From Dyadobacter sp. (GTDB lineage Bacteria > Bacteroidota > Bacteroidia > Cytophagales > Spirosomataceae): a stretch of 64,000 bases of DNA. Under the pieces are notes generated by a model that was not told the DNA's origin, did no database searches, and saw nothing but the letters and a program-made list of their open reading frames with translations. Positions 1-9,438 of this stretch are shown piece by piece; position 1 is the first letter of the stretch; each line of letters opens with the position of its first letter. The stretch is taken from NCBI RefSeq assembly GCF_017744695.1, contig NZ_JAGIAS010000011.1, positions 124,001 to 188,000 of the forward strand, read 5' to 3'. Both the position numbers and the translations under genes were made by a program.

Positions 1-1171
1 TGCCGATCAGCGGTAAAAATGCACAAAGCTGAAACACATATTCGATGCTGGTATGATCGGCCAGGTTGCCCAGCAACGCGGAACCAAGCCCTCCCATACC
101 GAAAGACAATCCAAAGAACAGTCCGCCTATCAGCCCGACTTTCCCTGGCACCAATTCCTGAGCGTAAACAACAATCGCGGAAAAGGCTGAGGAAATGATC
201 AGTCCGATACAAACCGACAGGATGGTCGTCCAAAACAGATTGGCGTAGGGTAACAGCATGGTGAACGGTGCGGCTCCGAGGATCGAAATCCAGATGACAT
301 ATTTGCGCCCGAACCTGTCCCCTATCGGCCCACCGGCGACGGTTCCAATGGCAACGGCCGACGAGAATATAAACAATTGGATTTGAGACTCCTGGATCGT
401 CAGACCAAATTTATTCATGAGAAAAAATGTATAGTAACTGGTCATCCCGGCCAGATATACATACTTGGAAAAGATCAGGATCAGCAGAATCACGAGCGAG
501 AAAACGACTTTGTTTTGACTCAGTGAAGCGTGGACAGCGGATACTTTTTTAGCCGATTTAGGCAAAATACCCCCTCTGTACCATTGCCCTATATAAATGG
601 CAAGTACGCCGCCCAGCAGCGCGGCCACCGAAAACCACATGATGCCGTGCTGGCCAAAAGGTGCGACAATCAATGCGGCTAACAACGGGCCCAGCGCACT
701 GCCGCTGTTACCACCGAGCTGGAAAAAAGACTGGGCGAACCCGCGTTTGCCTCCCGATGCCAAATGCGCAATGCGCGAGGACTCCGGATGAAAGATCGAC
801 GATCCGATACCGATCAGGCTCACCGCGATTAATACGAACCCGAAGGAGTTTGCCCAGGCCAGTGAAAGAACCCCAATCAGGGAGAAGCCCATACCTATTG
901 CAATCGAGAAAGGTTTGGGATTTTTGTCTGTATAAAGGCCTACAAACGGCTGCAATAGCGAAGCGGTGATCTGGTAGCACAGCGTCACCAGGCCGATCTG
1001 CGCGAAACTCAGGTGAAAATCAACTTTGAGCAAGGGGTAAATCGACGCAATGACTGCCTGCATCGTGTCATTCAACAAATGTGCGAAACTGATCGCAAAG
1101 AGAATCGGATAAACCGTTCTCTGAGGTTGCAGAACGGAGGCGGATGGTTCCTGAACGGCTGAACTATTCAT
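1..1171 (-). CDS. MFS exporter, Fsr (fosmidomycin resistance) type, partial
   Basis: Membrane transporter of the major facilitator superfamily, predicted to export a small molecule by proton antiport. It is absent from the ORF track because it has no stop before the window edge; I translated it by hand from the ATG at 1171 and found 390 open codons. The sequence has repeated hydrophobic helices and the Fsr-like N-terminal pattern FAHLLNDTMQAVIASIYPLL, plus a GDRFGRKYV loop between helices. It lies 31 bp after the GntR stop on the same strand, and its start codon is inside a 20-bp sequence repeated at the GntR start, so the regulator probably controls it. The C-terminal end is missing. The Fsr call is by recalled family pattern; the true substrate is unknown. 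Confidence 0.85.
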   Translation of the reverse strand, partial: MNSSAVQEPSASVLQPQRTVYPILFAISFAHLLNDTMQAVIASIYPLLKVDFHLSFAQIGLVTLCYQITASLLQPFVGLYTDKNPKPFSIAIGMGFSLIGVLSLAWANSFGFVLIAVSLIGIGSSIFHPESSRIAHLASGGKRGFAQSFFQLGGNSGSALGPLLAALIVAPFGQHGIMWFSVAALLGGVLAIYIGQWYRGGILPKSAKKVSAVHASLSQNKVVFSLVILLILIFSKYVYLAGMTSYYTFFLMNKFGLTIQESQIQLFIFSSAVAIGTVAGGPIGDRFGRKYVIWISILGAAPFTMLLPYANLFWTTILSVCIGLIISSAFSAIVVYAQELVPGKVGLIGGLFFGLSFGMGGLGSALLGNLADHTSIEYVFQLCAFLPLIG

Positions 1172-1185
1172 CATATCATCTGATG
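1166..1185 (-). promoter_or_regulatory. Operator-like repeat at the MFS start codon
   Basis: Twenty bases here are identical to 1854-1873. Read on the minus strand the core is CATCA-N7-TGATG, an inverted repeat, and the MFS start codon ATGAAT lies in its right end. Two exact copies at two neighbouring gene starts, one of which encodes a GntR protein, suggest a binding site for that regulator. The site is inferred, not known. Confidence 0.55.
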
Positions 1186-1202
1186 TTTGATGGTAAAAAA
1201 AT

Positions 1203-1859
1203 TTAGTGTTTCAATATTTGCCTGGCGTAACGCAATGCCTGCTCTTCGTTACCATCTCTGATACTTTCGAACAGGGATTTATGCAGGTCGTTGGTTTGGA
1301 TGAACGTAGTGGTGTCGGGGTAAATTTGTAGAAACCAGCTTTTCAACCGGGATGAAAATGCGTGATACATATCGGCCAGGATTTCATTCCCTGAGGCCAT
1401 GGCAATGCTCACGTGAAAATTGATGTCGGCCTGAATGCATTCCTCGATCTTTTCCTGCTGAGAAGCCTGGATCCGCTCGTTCAGAAAACCTTCTATTACA
1501 TCGAGTTGCTGTTGGGTACGATTGAGCGCCGCTTTTTGCGCGATTTTAATTTCCAGAAGCTGCCTTACTTCATCGATATCTTTTGCCGCAGCGCGGTTCA
1601 GGCGCTGGTGTAAAGTTTCATTGTCTTCTACAAACTCATTGATGAACGTCCCCAGCCCCTGCTGCACGCGCAACAAACCGGAGTTCGCCAGCATTCTGAC
1701 CGCCTCCCGAATGGACGAACGCCCTACCCCGTATTGCTTCATCAATTCGGGTTCAGTCGGCAATTGCTGCCCAGCCACGTACCGCCCCGAACGAATATAG
1801 TCTTTGATCTGGCCCGCCACTTCATCCGCCAAAGATCTTTTCTGTATGCGCATATTCAT
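1203..1859 (-). CDS. GntR family regulator, FCD (FadR) subfamily
   Basis: DNA-binding repressor that usually responds to a small carboxylate-like ligand. The winged helix occupies about residues 5-70 (LPTEPELMKQYGVGRSSIREAVRML, then GLGTFI), and an all-helical FCD ligand domain follows at about 85-215. The ORF track starts 18 bp upstream at 1877 (MSSDDMMNM). I prefer the ATG at 1859 because the repeated operator-like element then has the same position relative to ATGAAT in both genes; the longer start is possible. It is probably co-transcribed with, and controls, the downstream MFS exporter. It is divergent from the sigma factor at 2009. Confidence 0.88.
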   Translation of the reverse strand: MNMRIQKRSLADEVAGQIKDYIRSGRYVAGQQLPTEPELMKQYGVGRSSIREAVRMLANSGLLRVQQGLGTFINEFVEDNETLHQRLNRAAAKDIDEVRQLLEIKIAQKAALNRTQQQLDVIEGFLNERIQASQQEKIEECIQADINFHVSIAMASGNEILADMYHAFSSRLKSWFLQIYPDTTTFIQTNDLHKSLFESIRDGNEEQALRYARQILKH

Positions 1860-1873
1860 CATATCATCTGATG
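1854..1873 (-). promoter_or_regulatory. Operator-like repeat at the GntR start codon
   Basis: Second exact copy of the 20-bp element at 1166-1185. Here the inverted repeat is longer: TCATCA-N7-TGATGA on the minus strand. It covers the proposed start codon of the GntR gene, which would allow autoregulation. Confidence 0.55.
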
Positions 1874-1976
1874 ACAAAGATATATGGGTTCAGGAGAAAT
1901 CCATACTTCCAAAAGAAAAAACGGACCGAATGTCGCTCCGGTCAACTTATCAGACTAAATTTTATAAAAATTGTAA

Positions 1977-1995
1977 TAGTTTTGTCTCAAAACTA
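1977..1995 (+). promoter_or_regulatory. -7 box and short palindrome before the sigma factor
   Basis: TAGTTTTG fits the Bacteroidota -7 consensus TAnnTTTG. It also forms the left arm of a perfect 8-bp inverted repeat (TAGTTTTG-tct-CAAAACTA) followed by five T. The ATG of the sigma gene is 13 nt further on. It may be a promoter with an operator over the transcription start, or an early terminator or attenuator. No good -33 box was seen. Confidence 0.45.
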
Positions 1996-2008
1996 TTTTT
2001 CCCTCATC

Positions 2009-2602
2009 ATGGCTACGCACAAATCAGATAACGAGCGCGAGATGCTGCGCGAGCTGGCTGACGGGAGCGAATCTGCTTTTGTGTGGATTTTCGATGCATA
2101 TAGCCCCAGGGTCTACCGGCTTGCCTTGAAATTTCTGAACTCGCCGCACGCCGCGGAGGAAGTTGTGCAGGATGTTTTTATGGATGTGTGGCTGGGACGA
2201 AAAAAAATGGCCGACGTCCTGAATTTTGGAGCGTACCTGCATGGAATGGCTAAAAAGCAGGTCTACGACGCGTATCGCCGCAAATCCAATTTTCTCGAAA
2301 TGGTCCGCGAAATCGGCTACCAGGAACAATCCGACAATGCAACCGAGCGGATGGTCTACGAAGATGAGCGTGAAAGGCTGTTGCAGGACGCAATCCGCAG
2401 CTTGCCCGAACATCAGCGGGAAATCTTCCAGCTAGCCCGGGAAGAAGGGCTGACTCACGAGGCCATCGCCGAACGAATGAACCTTTCGAGATTGGCCGTT
2501 AAAGCGCATATGAAGCGCATACTACGTTTTATCCGCACGCGGCTTGAACCGGTTTTAAAGGCTGAGACCCTGTTCTGGCTGCTAATCTTCACAACAAAAT
2601 AA
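2009..2602 (+). CDS. ECF RNA polymerase sigma factor (FecI/SusC-linked)
   Basis: Extracytoplasmic-function sigma factor that directs RNA polymerase to the adjacent uptake genes. Region 2 is seen near residues 25-90 (FDAYSPRVYRLALKFL, EEVVQDVFMDVW) and region 4 near 125-180 (LPEHQREIFQLAREEGLTHEAIAERM). The ORF track begins at 1871, but the first 46 residues are unlike the family; MATHKSDNERE at 2009 gives 197 residues, normal for the family. It is followed by FecR, SusC and SusD genes on the same strand, the usual order of Bacteroidota sigma-controlled nutrient uptake loci. Confidence 0.92.
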   Translation: MATHKSDNEREMLRELADGSESAFVWIFDAYSPRVYRLALKFLNSPHAAEEVVQDVFMDVWLGRKKMADVLNFGAYLHGMAKKQVYDAYRRKSNFLEMVREIGYQEQSDNATERMVYEDERERLLQDAIRSLPEHQREIFQLAREEGLTHEAIAERMNLSRLAVKAHMKRILRFIRTRLEPVLKAETLFWLLIFTTK

Positions 2603-2711
2603 TTTTTTTTAGAAAAAATTGCCCCCTTCCCCTTTTTCAGGAGACATGTGAAATAGGGAGTCGTTCGCGGCTCCGATCCATTCACAGGTTACCAGAAAAA
2701 CAGATGGCTTC

Positions 2712-3755
2712 ATGAGCGCCGACAACGATACAAATGCCCCTAACGATTTCAACCAGTCGGGAACAGAACGATTTGATTTTCTCATGGCCAGATATCTGGC
2801 CGGAGATGCCTCCGATCCGGAAAAAGAAGAGCTCCACCAGTTGACTGAAAACGGCTATGCACCGCGTTTCGGGGAGTGGCTCGATGCACATGCCGATACG
2901 GATTCGACCGAAATGGCCCTGCCAGGAAAGGCACGCGACGAGATACTGACCAATATCCTCGGGGCAGCCCGTCCCAAAACCCGGCGGATGCCCGCATGGT
3001 GGAGTTGGGCAGCAGCCATTCTTTTGGCCCTGGGCGGTTTGATGTGGCTAACGTTGAAAAACAACCAGAGCGCTCCAATGAATGTAACCCGGACGGACTC
3101 GCCGCCTCCGAAAGACGACTTACAGGTCGCAAAGGGAAAGCAATTCCTGATACTCCCCGACGGAAGCAGCGTACTGATGAACGAGCGTGCCGAGCTCACC
3201 TATTCGCCTGCCTCTTTTCAAAACGGCTCCCGCGAGGTGACGTTGCAGGGAGAAGCCTATTTTGACATTGCTCATGACCCTTCGAAGCCTTTCCGGGTGA
3301 AGTCAGGAGCAGTGGTGACGCGGGTACTGGGCACCGCATTTAACGTGAATATGCTGGAAAACAAAGTAGTCGTCACGGTTGCGCGGGGGCTGGTGGAAGT
3401 GGGGAGCACGCATCACGTGTATGCGAAGATCAGGCCGGACGAGCAGATTACGGTCGATACCCGGACGCAACAATACAACACGGCCTCGGTGAGCGCGATC
3501 GAAGAAACCGCGTGGAAAGATGCCTACCTGGTATTCGATAACATCGATCTGGAAAAAGCCGGTCAGCTCATCGGAGAACACTATGGTGTGAAACTGGCTT
3601 TCACCCGCGCGGAAATCAAGAAATGCCGGATCACCGCCTCGTTCCTTCATCATGAGAACCTGGATACCGTGTTGACCGTGCTTTCCAAAATGATCGGGGC
3701 TACTTACACCATCGAAAACGGCAACGTGTCGATAGAAGGTGGCTCCTGTGATTAG
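2712..3755 (+). CDS. FecR family anti-sigma factor
   Basis: Inner membrane protein that holds the sigma factor inactive until the receptor signals through its periplasmic STN domain. An N-terminal cytoplasmic sigma-binding part (about 1-90) is followed by one membrane helix at about 95-116 (AWWSWAAAILLALGGLMWL), a FecR domain at about 140-235 (LPDGSSVLMNERAELTYS, GEAYFDIAHDPSKPF) and a C-terminal DUF4974 domain at about 260-345. The 347-residue length is typical. It lies 109 bp after the sigma gene, and its partner receptor is the SusC gene at 3991. Confidence 0.93.
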   Translation: MSADNDTNAPNDFNQSGTERFDFLMARYLAGDASDPEKEELHQLTENGYAPRFGEWLDAHADTDSTEMALPGKARDEILTNILGAARPKTRRMPAWWSWAAAILLALGGLMWLTLKNNQSAPMNVTRTDSPPPKDDLQVAKGKQFLILPDGSSVLMNERAELTYSPASFQNGSREVTLQGEAYFDIAHDPSKPFRVKSGAVVTRVLGTAFNVNMLENKVVVTVARGLVEVGSTHHVYAKIRPDEQITVDTRTQQYNTASVSAIEETAWKDAYLVFDNIDLEKAGQLIGEHYGVKLAFTRAEIKKCRITASFLHHENLDTVLTVLSKMIGATYTIENGNVSIEGGSCD

Positions 3756-3888
3756 TGCAAATGCCGGTATCACCCTGATTATCATCACTAAACCCCTATA
3801 ACGATGTCGTACGGAGCAGATCTTGCGATTTTCCCCAGAGCTGGCTGACGCATACCATCCTCCCGGAAAATTCAAACAGCATTCAAGC

Positions 3889-3921
3889 AAAAGCCCTTCG
3901 GCGGGAACCGAAAGGCTTTTT
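3889..3921 (+). terminator. Intrinsic terminator after fecR
   Basis: Stem GCCCTTCGG / CCGAAAGGC (one mismatch) with a 6-nt loop, flanked by an A tract and ending in TTTTT. It sits 134 bp after the FecR stop and before the SusC gene, so the receptor is likely transcribed from its own promoter. Confidence 0.65.
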
Positions 3922-3990
3922 ACCCGCAAGTTAGGCGTAACGAACGGGTGTCGCTTTTAATAATTGGCTATCACTAAAAACGTCTGGTAA

Positions 3991-6900
3991 ATGTACAAAA
4001 ACTTTATCATCGGGGGAAGGTATGCACTTTCCAACCACCAGCCCGGTCTCCGATTTGTTATGCGCTTAGGTTTATCCTACTTAATCATCGCAGTAAGCTG
4101 TATTCAGCTCATGGCCGCCCGGCCTTCCGAGGCGCAGCCCCTGGCCGAGATGCAGGTTACCATTCAATTGAAAAACGAAGGTGTGCGGGAGCTCTTCCGT
4201 AAAATCGAGAAGCAAACCCCGCTTCGCTTCGCTTTTATCGAGAACCAGGTGGACAACGAAGCGCGCTTTGTGCTTGGGAAAGGGACCTATCGGGTCACCG
4301 AACTGCTCGATAAAATGCTAGGTTCGTTGCACTTAACGTATATGAACACCGGTAGCATGGTGTATATCATCAAAAACCCGCAGAACGGAAAAGAAGCGGG
4401 CGCTCCGGCATCCGCTCCGGCCAAAGAGCTGCCGGAGCCGCATATTGATACGAAAACCCTCCCTGTGAAAGGGAAAGTAACCGACGAGCGGGGGGAGCCG
4501 TTACCGGGTGTCAATGTGATCGTCAAAGGCACACAGCAAGGCACGACTACCGACCGCGAAGGGAATTTCAGTTTGGATATTCCCGATGAAAATGCCGTGC
4601 TGGTGTTTTCGTTTGTGGGCTATGTGAGCAGGGAAGTTCAGGCCGTCGGGAACAAAACACTTATCGAAATTTCCCTGAAAGTCGATGAGAGGAGCCTCGA
4701 CGAGGTGGTGGTCGTGGGATATGGTACTCAGAAAAAAGGGAACGTCATCGGCTCCGTAGCCACCATCAATGCGCAGTCCGTTGAAAACAGGTCTGCTTCA
4801 ACATTATCTTCCTCACTGGCCGGCTTGGCGGCGGGCGTCAATGTGCAGGCTACCACAGGCAAGCCGGGTGCTGACGGGTCCAGCATACGCATACGCGGTA
4901 CGGGCACCTTGAACAGCACTTCTCCGTTGGTCGTGATCGACGGGGTGGTAGGTTCAATGGATGCAGTGAACCCCAATGACGTGGAAAGCATATCCGTGCT
5001 CAAAGACGCGGCTACGGCGGCTATCTACGGCTCACTTGCATCCAATGGTGTTATCCTGATCACGACCAAAAAGGGTACGAAGGGCAAAACTTCCGTGAAT
5101 TATACCGTGATGACCTCCCTGCTCCGGCCCAACAACGTACCCGAGTTCGTAACCGATTATGCCAGGCACATGCGCCTGGTCAATGAGGGTTTCAACAACC
5201 TGGGACAGGCTTCGGTGTATTCCAATCCCACCATCGAAAAATGGGAAGCCGCCAGGGCTAACCCCAACACCCTGACAGCCCAGGGAATTCCCAACAGCGT
5301 GGCTTATCCGAATACCAATTGGGGAAAGGTGTTGTTCGGAGCGCGCAGACTTCTGCAAAACCATAACCTGACCCTCAATGGCGGCTCGGAAAATACGCAA
5401 TATCTGTTTTCGGTCGGCTATCTGAACAACCCGGGTACCATGCCCGAAACCGGGGCCGACAATGTGCGGTTGCGGATTAACCTGCAATCCAAAGTCGCCC
5501 GGTTTCTGACCGTGGGAACACAAACCTTCGGCGACCTCCAGCGTACCAGTGTTGCTGACGTAGCCACTGCCTATTCCTACCTCACCCAAACCGTTCCCGG
5601 TGTTTATCCTGTTTATCAGGGTAAATATGGCTTTCCGGCCGCCGCGGAGGAATCGGCGACAGCCAACAACGCAATCGCCTGGTTGTACAGCCAGGGAGGC
5701 AACAACCGGGTGAGCCGGATCAATACGACCTTGTTTGCGAAGCTGGATCTTTTCAAAGGGTTGGAGTTTGAATCCAAGGTGCATTACAATCAGGGCTACA
5801 CCGAGAATGATACCCACCCGGTTCCCTACGAAAAATGGAACTTCGCTACGAATACATTAAGTACCGCCGCGCAACCCGCCGCCCAAATGACCACCCGTTA
5901 TTCCCTGTACAAGAGTCGCAACATGATCCTGGACAACGTGCTCCGGTATAACAGGGAATTTACCCATCACGAGGTAGGCGCGCTCGTAGGCTACAACCAG
6001 CAATATTTCAACCAATACAACTTTGACGCGTCCAAACAGGGCCTCACGCATCCGGACCTTACCACTTTGAATTCGGGCACGACAATGACCGGCATCAACG
6101 GCGATGAAACCGACTACGGGCTGAAATCGGTTTTCGGGCGGCTCAATTATTCCTTCAAGAAACGGTACCTGGCCGAGGCGGTATTCCGCTACGACGGTTC
6201 GTCGCGCTTTGGGGAGTCGAGCCGCTGGGGCTTTTTCCCGGCCTTCTCGGCAGGCTGGCGCATTTCGGAGGAAGCTTTTATGCAGCCCCTGGCCGATGTA
6301 TTCGATGACATCCGGATCCGGGCTTCATGGGGACGAACCGGAAATAATGCAGCCGGCAACTACGATCATTTGCCCGCGTATGGCACGGTGAACTACTCTT
6401 TCAATAACACGGCAATCAAGGGCCTCGCCCAGACTAAAACGGGAAACCGTAACCTGAGATGGGAAACGACCACGACGACCAACATCGGGCTCAGCGGTTT
6501 TGCGCTCAGACGGCGGTTGAATTTCGATTTGGATGTATATAAAGGTTTTACGGACGGAATCCTTTTTGCTCCCAATGTCCCGCTGATAGTAGGCACCGCC
6601 AGCCCCGCAACGATGAATATCGCCGAAGTCACCAAAAAGGGAATAGAACTCAGCCTCGGATACCAGGACCGGATCAACGATTTTCAGTACTCCATATCGG
6701 CCAACTTTGCCTACAACACCAACCGGGTCGACCGATATAAAGGCAGTTTGCAGGAGGGATATGCGGATGTTTCCGGAAATCGCGTTTATCAGTCCAACAT
6801 CGGTACGGTGTCGACCGGTTCTACCGAGCGGATTCTGGAAGGCCATACCATCAATGAGCTTTATTTATACCCGGTTTATAACGGCTCGGGCAACTACCGG

Positions 6901-7632
6901 CACCAGGATGGTTCCCTGGATGTCAACGGCGGACCGCGGGACGGGATGATCCGGACGGCGGAAGACCTGACCTGGTTGCGTGGGATGGTCGATGCAGGAT
7001 ACCGGTTTCAACCCGCAGACGGCATCGATCCGACGAAAATCTGGTACGGGGATATCATTTACGCGGATACCAACGGCGACGGCATCTACGGTAACGTCTA
7101 CGACCAGCAGTTTACAGGAAAACGGGCCGCGCCTTCCATTAATTACGGGTTGACGCTCAACCTGGCTTACCGTGGTTTCGATCTTTCCATGATCTGGTCG
7201 GGCGCCGCGGGAATGCATTACTACTGGAACACGATTTACCTGAACCAGTCGATTGTTGCGCAAGGCAAATCGATACCGGCGTTGGTGGCCGACAACCACT
7301 ATTATTTCAATGAATCCAACCCCGCCGATCCTGCCAATAACCTTACAGGGCATTACCCGCGGCTCAAAGGGATCACAGACGCGCAGAACGGACGCACCAG
7401 CGATTACTATCTGTACAATGCATCCTTTGCCAAACTCCGCAATCTCCAATTGGGCTACACCGTTCCCGCCCGGCTCACAGGCAAACTGGCTATGAGCAAA
7501 TTGCGGGTATATCTGGCAGGCGAAAACCTGCTGACCCTGACCAGGTTTCCGGGGCTGGATCCCGAAATCGGGCCAAACCCCAATTATCCGACCATGCGCC
7601 AGTTTTCACTGGGGTTGAATGTTTCATTTTAA
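3991..7632 (+). CDS. SusC/RagA TonB-linked outer membrane receptor with STN domain
   Basis: Outer membrane transporter for an unidentified, probably glycan or oligomeric, nutrient, powered by TonB. Order of parts: signal segment about 20-48, STN signalling domain about 55-125 (QVTIQLKNEGVRELFRKIEKQT), a carboxypeptidase-regulatory-like beta domain about 158-232 (VKGKVTDERGEPLPGVNV), the SusC signature DEVVVVGYGTQKKGNVIGSV at 237, plug about 240-345, then a 22-strand barrel ending LGLNVSF with the terminal aromatic used for barrel insertion. The STN domain is what FecR reads, tying this gene to the sigma/FecR pair upstream. The length of 1213 is normal for STN-containing members. The SusD partner follows after 9 bp. 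Confidence 0.95.
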   Translation: MYKNFIIGGRYALSNHQPGLRFVMRLGLSYLIIAVSCIQLMAARPSEAQPLAEMQVTIQLKNEGVRELFRKIEKQTPLRFAFIENQVDNEARFVLGKGTYRVTELLDKMLGSLHLTYMNTGSMVYIIKNPQNGKEAGAPASAPAKELPEPHIDTKTLPVKGKVTDERGEPLPGVNVIVKGTQQGTTTDREGNFSLDIPDENAVLVFSFVGYVSREVQAVGNKTLIEISLKVDERSLDEVVVVGYGTQKKGNVIGSVATINAQSVENRSASTLSSSLAGLAAGVNVQATTGKPGADGSSIRIRGTGTLNSTSPLVVIDGVVGSMDAVNPNDVESISVLKDAATAAIYGSLASNGVILITTKKGTKGKTSVNYTVMTSLLRPNNVPEFVTDYARHMRLVNEGFNNLGQASVYSNPTIEKWEAARANPNTLTAQGIPNSVAYPNTNWGKVLFGARRLLQNHNLTLNGGSENTQYLFSVGYLNNPGTMPETGADNVRLRINLQSKVARFLTVGTQTFGDLQRTSVADVATAYSYLTQTVPGVYPVYQGKYGFPAAAEESATANNAIAWLYSQGGNNRVSRINTTLFAKLDLFKGLEFESKVHYNQGYTENDTHPVPYEKWNFATNTLSTAAQPAAQMTTRYSLYKSRNMILDNVLRYNREFTHHEVGALVGYNQQYFNQYNFDASKQGLTHPDLTTLNSGTTMTGINGDETDYGLKSVFGRLNYSFKKRYLAEAVFRYDGSSRFGESSRWGFFPAFSAGWRISEEAFMQPLADVFDDIRIRASWGRTGNNAAGNYDHLPAYGTVNYSFNNTAIKGLAQTKTGNRNLRWETTTTTNIGLSGFALRRRLNFDLDVYKGFTDGILFAPNVPLIVGTASPATMNIAEVTKKGIELSLGYQDRINDFQYSISANFAYNTNRVDRYKGSLQEGYADVSGNRVYQSNIGTVSTGSTERILEGHTINELYLYPVYNGSGNYRHQDGSLDVNGGPRDGMIRTAEDLTWLRGMVDAGYRFQPADGIDPTKIWYGDIIYADTNGDGIYGNVYDQQFTGKRAAPSINYGLTLNLAYRGFDLSMIWSGAAGMHYYWNTIYLNQSIVAQGKSIPALVADNHYYFNESNPADPANNLTGHYPRLKGITDAQNGRTSDYYLYNASFAKLRNLQLGYTVPARLTGKLAMSKLRVYLAGENLLTLTRFPGLDPEIGPNPNYPTMRQFSLGLNVSF

Positions 7633-7641
7633 AGAAAAAAG

Positions 7642-9402
7642 ATGATGAAGAAATTCTTTGCTATAATCCTTGCACTGGGCCTGGGCGGCTGTCAGGATAA
7701 TTTGTTGGATACAGTCCCCTACTCTTCCGTTTCCAATACAACCATGTGGACGACCGATAACCTGACCGATCTCGGGGTGGCCGGTGTTTACAATACTTTC
7801 AGGCTTGAAATGGGCCATAGCGGGCTCACCACCGTACATGAGCTTTATCAAACGGACCGTTTCGGCTATACCGGCCAGGGACGCTGGGACGAGCCGCTGC
7901 TCAGGGGCACGATCACCGCGGGCGATGCCATGTTCTCAAAAGTATGGCAGCACATGTACGAAGGCATCCAGCGGGCTAACGACGCCCTTTTGAATATTCC
8001 CGCAAAATCCCCTTCCGGCGAGCAAAAGAAAGCCCGATACCTGGCCGAATGCAAGTTTCTTCGGGCCTATTTCTATTTTCGGCTCAATCAGCTGTACAAA
8101 GGCGTCCCGATTTACCTCGAACCCTTTACGCCTACCGAAGCTACCAAACCCAGGGCCACCGAAACGGAGGTCTGGAATCAGGTAATGGCCGATCTCAATG
8201 ATGCCATCAACGAGCCGAACCTGCCCGACCGCTACGCCAGCGGAAATGCCGACTACGGCCACGCCACCAAAGCTGCCGCCTACGCGTTACGCGGGAAAGT
8301 GTACATGTACCTGAAACAATGGGAAAAAGCATCGGCCGATTTCCAGAAGGTGAAAGACGCCGGGCATGCATTGTTCGGCGACTACAAAGCATTGTTTACC
8401 GAGGCCAACGAACAATGCCCTGAAATGATTTTCTCTATCCAGCATCGCGGCGAGCAGGGATATGGAAACAACTTTCAGCTGTTTATCGGCTGGCCCTCGG
8501 CATTTCGCCGCGGCTGGAACTACTACCTGCCATCGCCCAATCTGGTGGATCTTCATGAAAATATCGATGGCACTCCTTTCAAATGGGACGATATTATACC
8601 GGGTTTTAGCGCCTTGACCATGGCAGAGCGTGAAGTATTTTTCCTCAGAAACAACATCACTGCCGAGGAGCGCGCGGCTGCGAGCGCACGCGGGGCCAAA
8701 ATGAGTTTGTACCTGCCGCAGGGCAACGAGGAAAGGATCAAAAAGGCCTATGAAAACAGGGACCCCCGTTTACAGGCCAATGTGGTCACCCCTTATGCCA
8801 CGTTCCGCGGCGCTTTCAATTTTACGGATGTGGAAAGCCTGCAAACGATGCGGTGGCCGTTCCGGGGACAGGCCGCTGCGGGCGGTGATATCCAGAGCGA
8901 CACCCAGATCAACTTTTACTACTTCTATCGCAAGTTTGTGATCGAAGGCGTTACGGGGTTGATAGACCGGAACTACGGCCCTACGGATTTCCCGATCCTG
9001 CGGTACGGCGACGTGCTGCTGATGTGGGCGGAAGCATTGAACGAATCGGGCGCAACGTCCGAGGCGGTGGAAAAGGTAAACGAGGTGCGGAAAAGAGCCG
9101 GGGTCGCATTGCTGAATTCCAATGCGGCTACCGCCGTGAAAGGCCAGGAAGATCTGCGGCAACGAATCCGCAACGAACGGAGGATCGAGTTGCCCGGTGA
9201 AGGGATTAACTATTTCGACGAACTGCGCTGGAAAACGTGGGGCGAAAAGGTATTCTACAACGGAAGCGGCAAGAAGCAGATTTGGGGCGCCAATGTAAGC
9301 GATTATTCCTATAAAGGAGATTTCCTGATGACCTGGCCGATCCCTACCGGCGAGATTCAAATGAACCCGAACCTGGTTCAAAACCCGGGATGGATTGATT
9401 AG
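7642..9402 (+). CDS. SusD/RagB nutrient-binding outer membrane lipoprotein
   Basis: Surface lipoprotein that caps the SusC barrel and binds the substrate. The signal peptide ends in a lipobox LGLGGC (lipidated Cys17). A SusD-like N-terminal domain (YNTFRLEMGHSGLTT, RYLAECKFLRAYFYFRLNQLYKGVPI) is followed by the RagB/SusD C-terminal domain with the conserved DFPILRYGDVLLMWAEALN and RNERRIELPGEG stretches and a terminal PIPTGEIQMNPNLVQNPG. 586 residues, full length. It is the last gene of the sigma-FecR-SusC-SusD locus; no hydrolase follows, so the substrate cannot be named. Confidence 0.95.
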   Translation: MMKKFFAIILALGLGGCQDNLLDTVPYSSVSNTTMWTTDNLTDLGVAGVYNTFRLEMGHSGLTTVHELYQTDRFGYTGQGRWDEPLLRGTITAGDAMFSKVWQHMYEGIQRANDALLNIPAKSPSGEQKKARYLAECKFLRAYFYFRLNQLYKGVPIYLEPFTPTEATKPRATETEVWNQVMADLNDAINEPNLPDRYASGNADYGHATKAAAYALRGKVYMYLKQWEKASADFQKVKDAGHALFGDYKALFTEANEQCPEMIFSIQHRGEQGYGNNFQLFIGWPSAFRRGWNYYLPSPNLVDLHENIDGTPFKWDDIIPGFSALTMAEREVFFLRNNITAEERAAASARGAKMSLYLPQGNEERIKKAYENRDPRLQANVVTPYATFRGAFNFTDVESLQTMRWPFRGQAAAGGDIQSDTQINFYYFYRKFVIEGVTGLIDRNYGPTDFPILRYGDVLLMWAEALNESGATSEAVEKVNEVRKRAGVALLNSNAATAVKGQEDLRQRIRNERRIELPGEGINYFDELRWKTWGEKVFYNGSGKKQIWGANVSDYSYKGDFLMTWPIPTGEIQMNPNLVQNPGWID

Positions 9403-9438
9403 GCGGGCCCATTGTCCGCCGGCCTGTTAATTCCCGCG

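Noticed and set aside
661-980. ORFs at 661-969 (+) and 708-980 (-)
   Set aside because: Out-of-frame shadows of the MFS gene, which is open on the minus strand over the whole of 1-1171.
5032-5817. 261-aa minus-strand ORF inside susC
   Set aside because: Shadow of the receptor gene, which has clear homology across the whole stretch.
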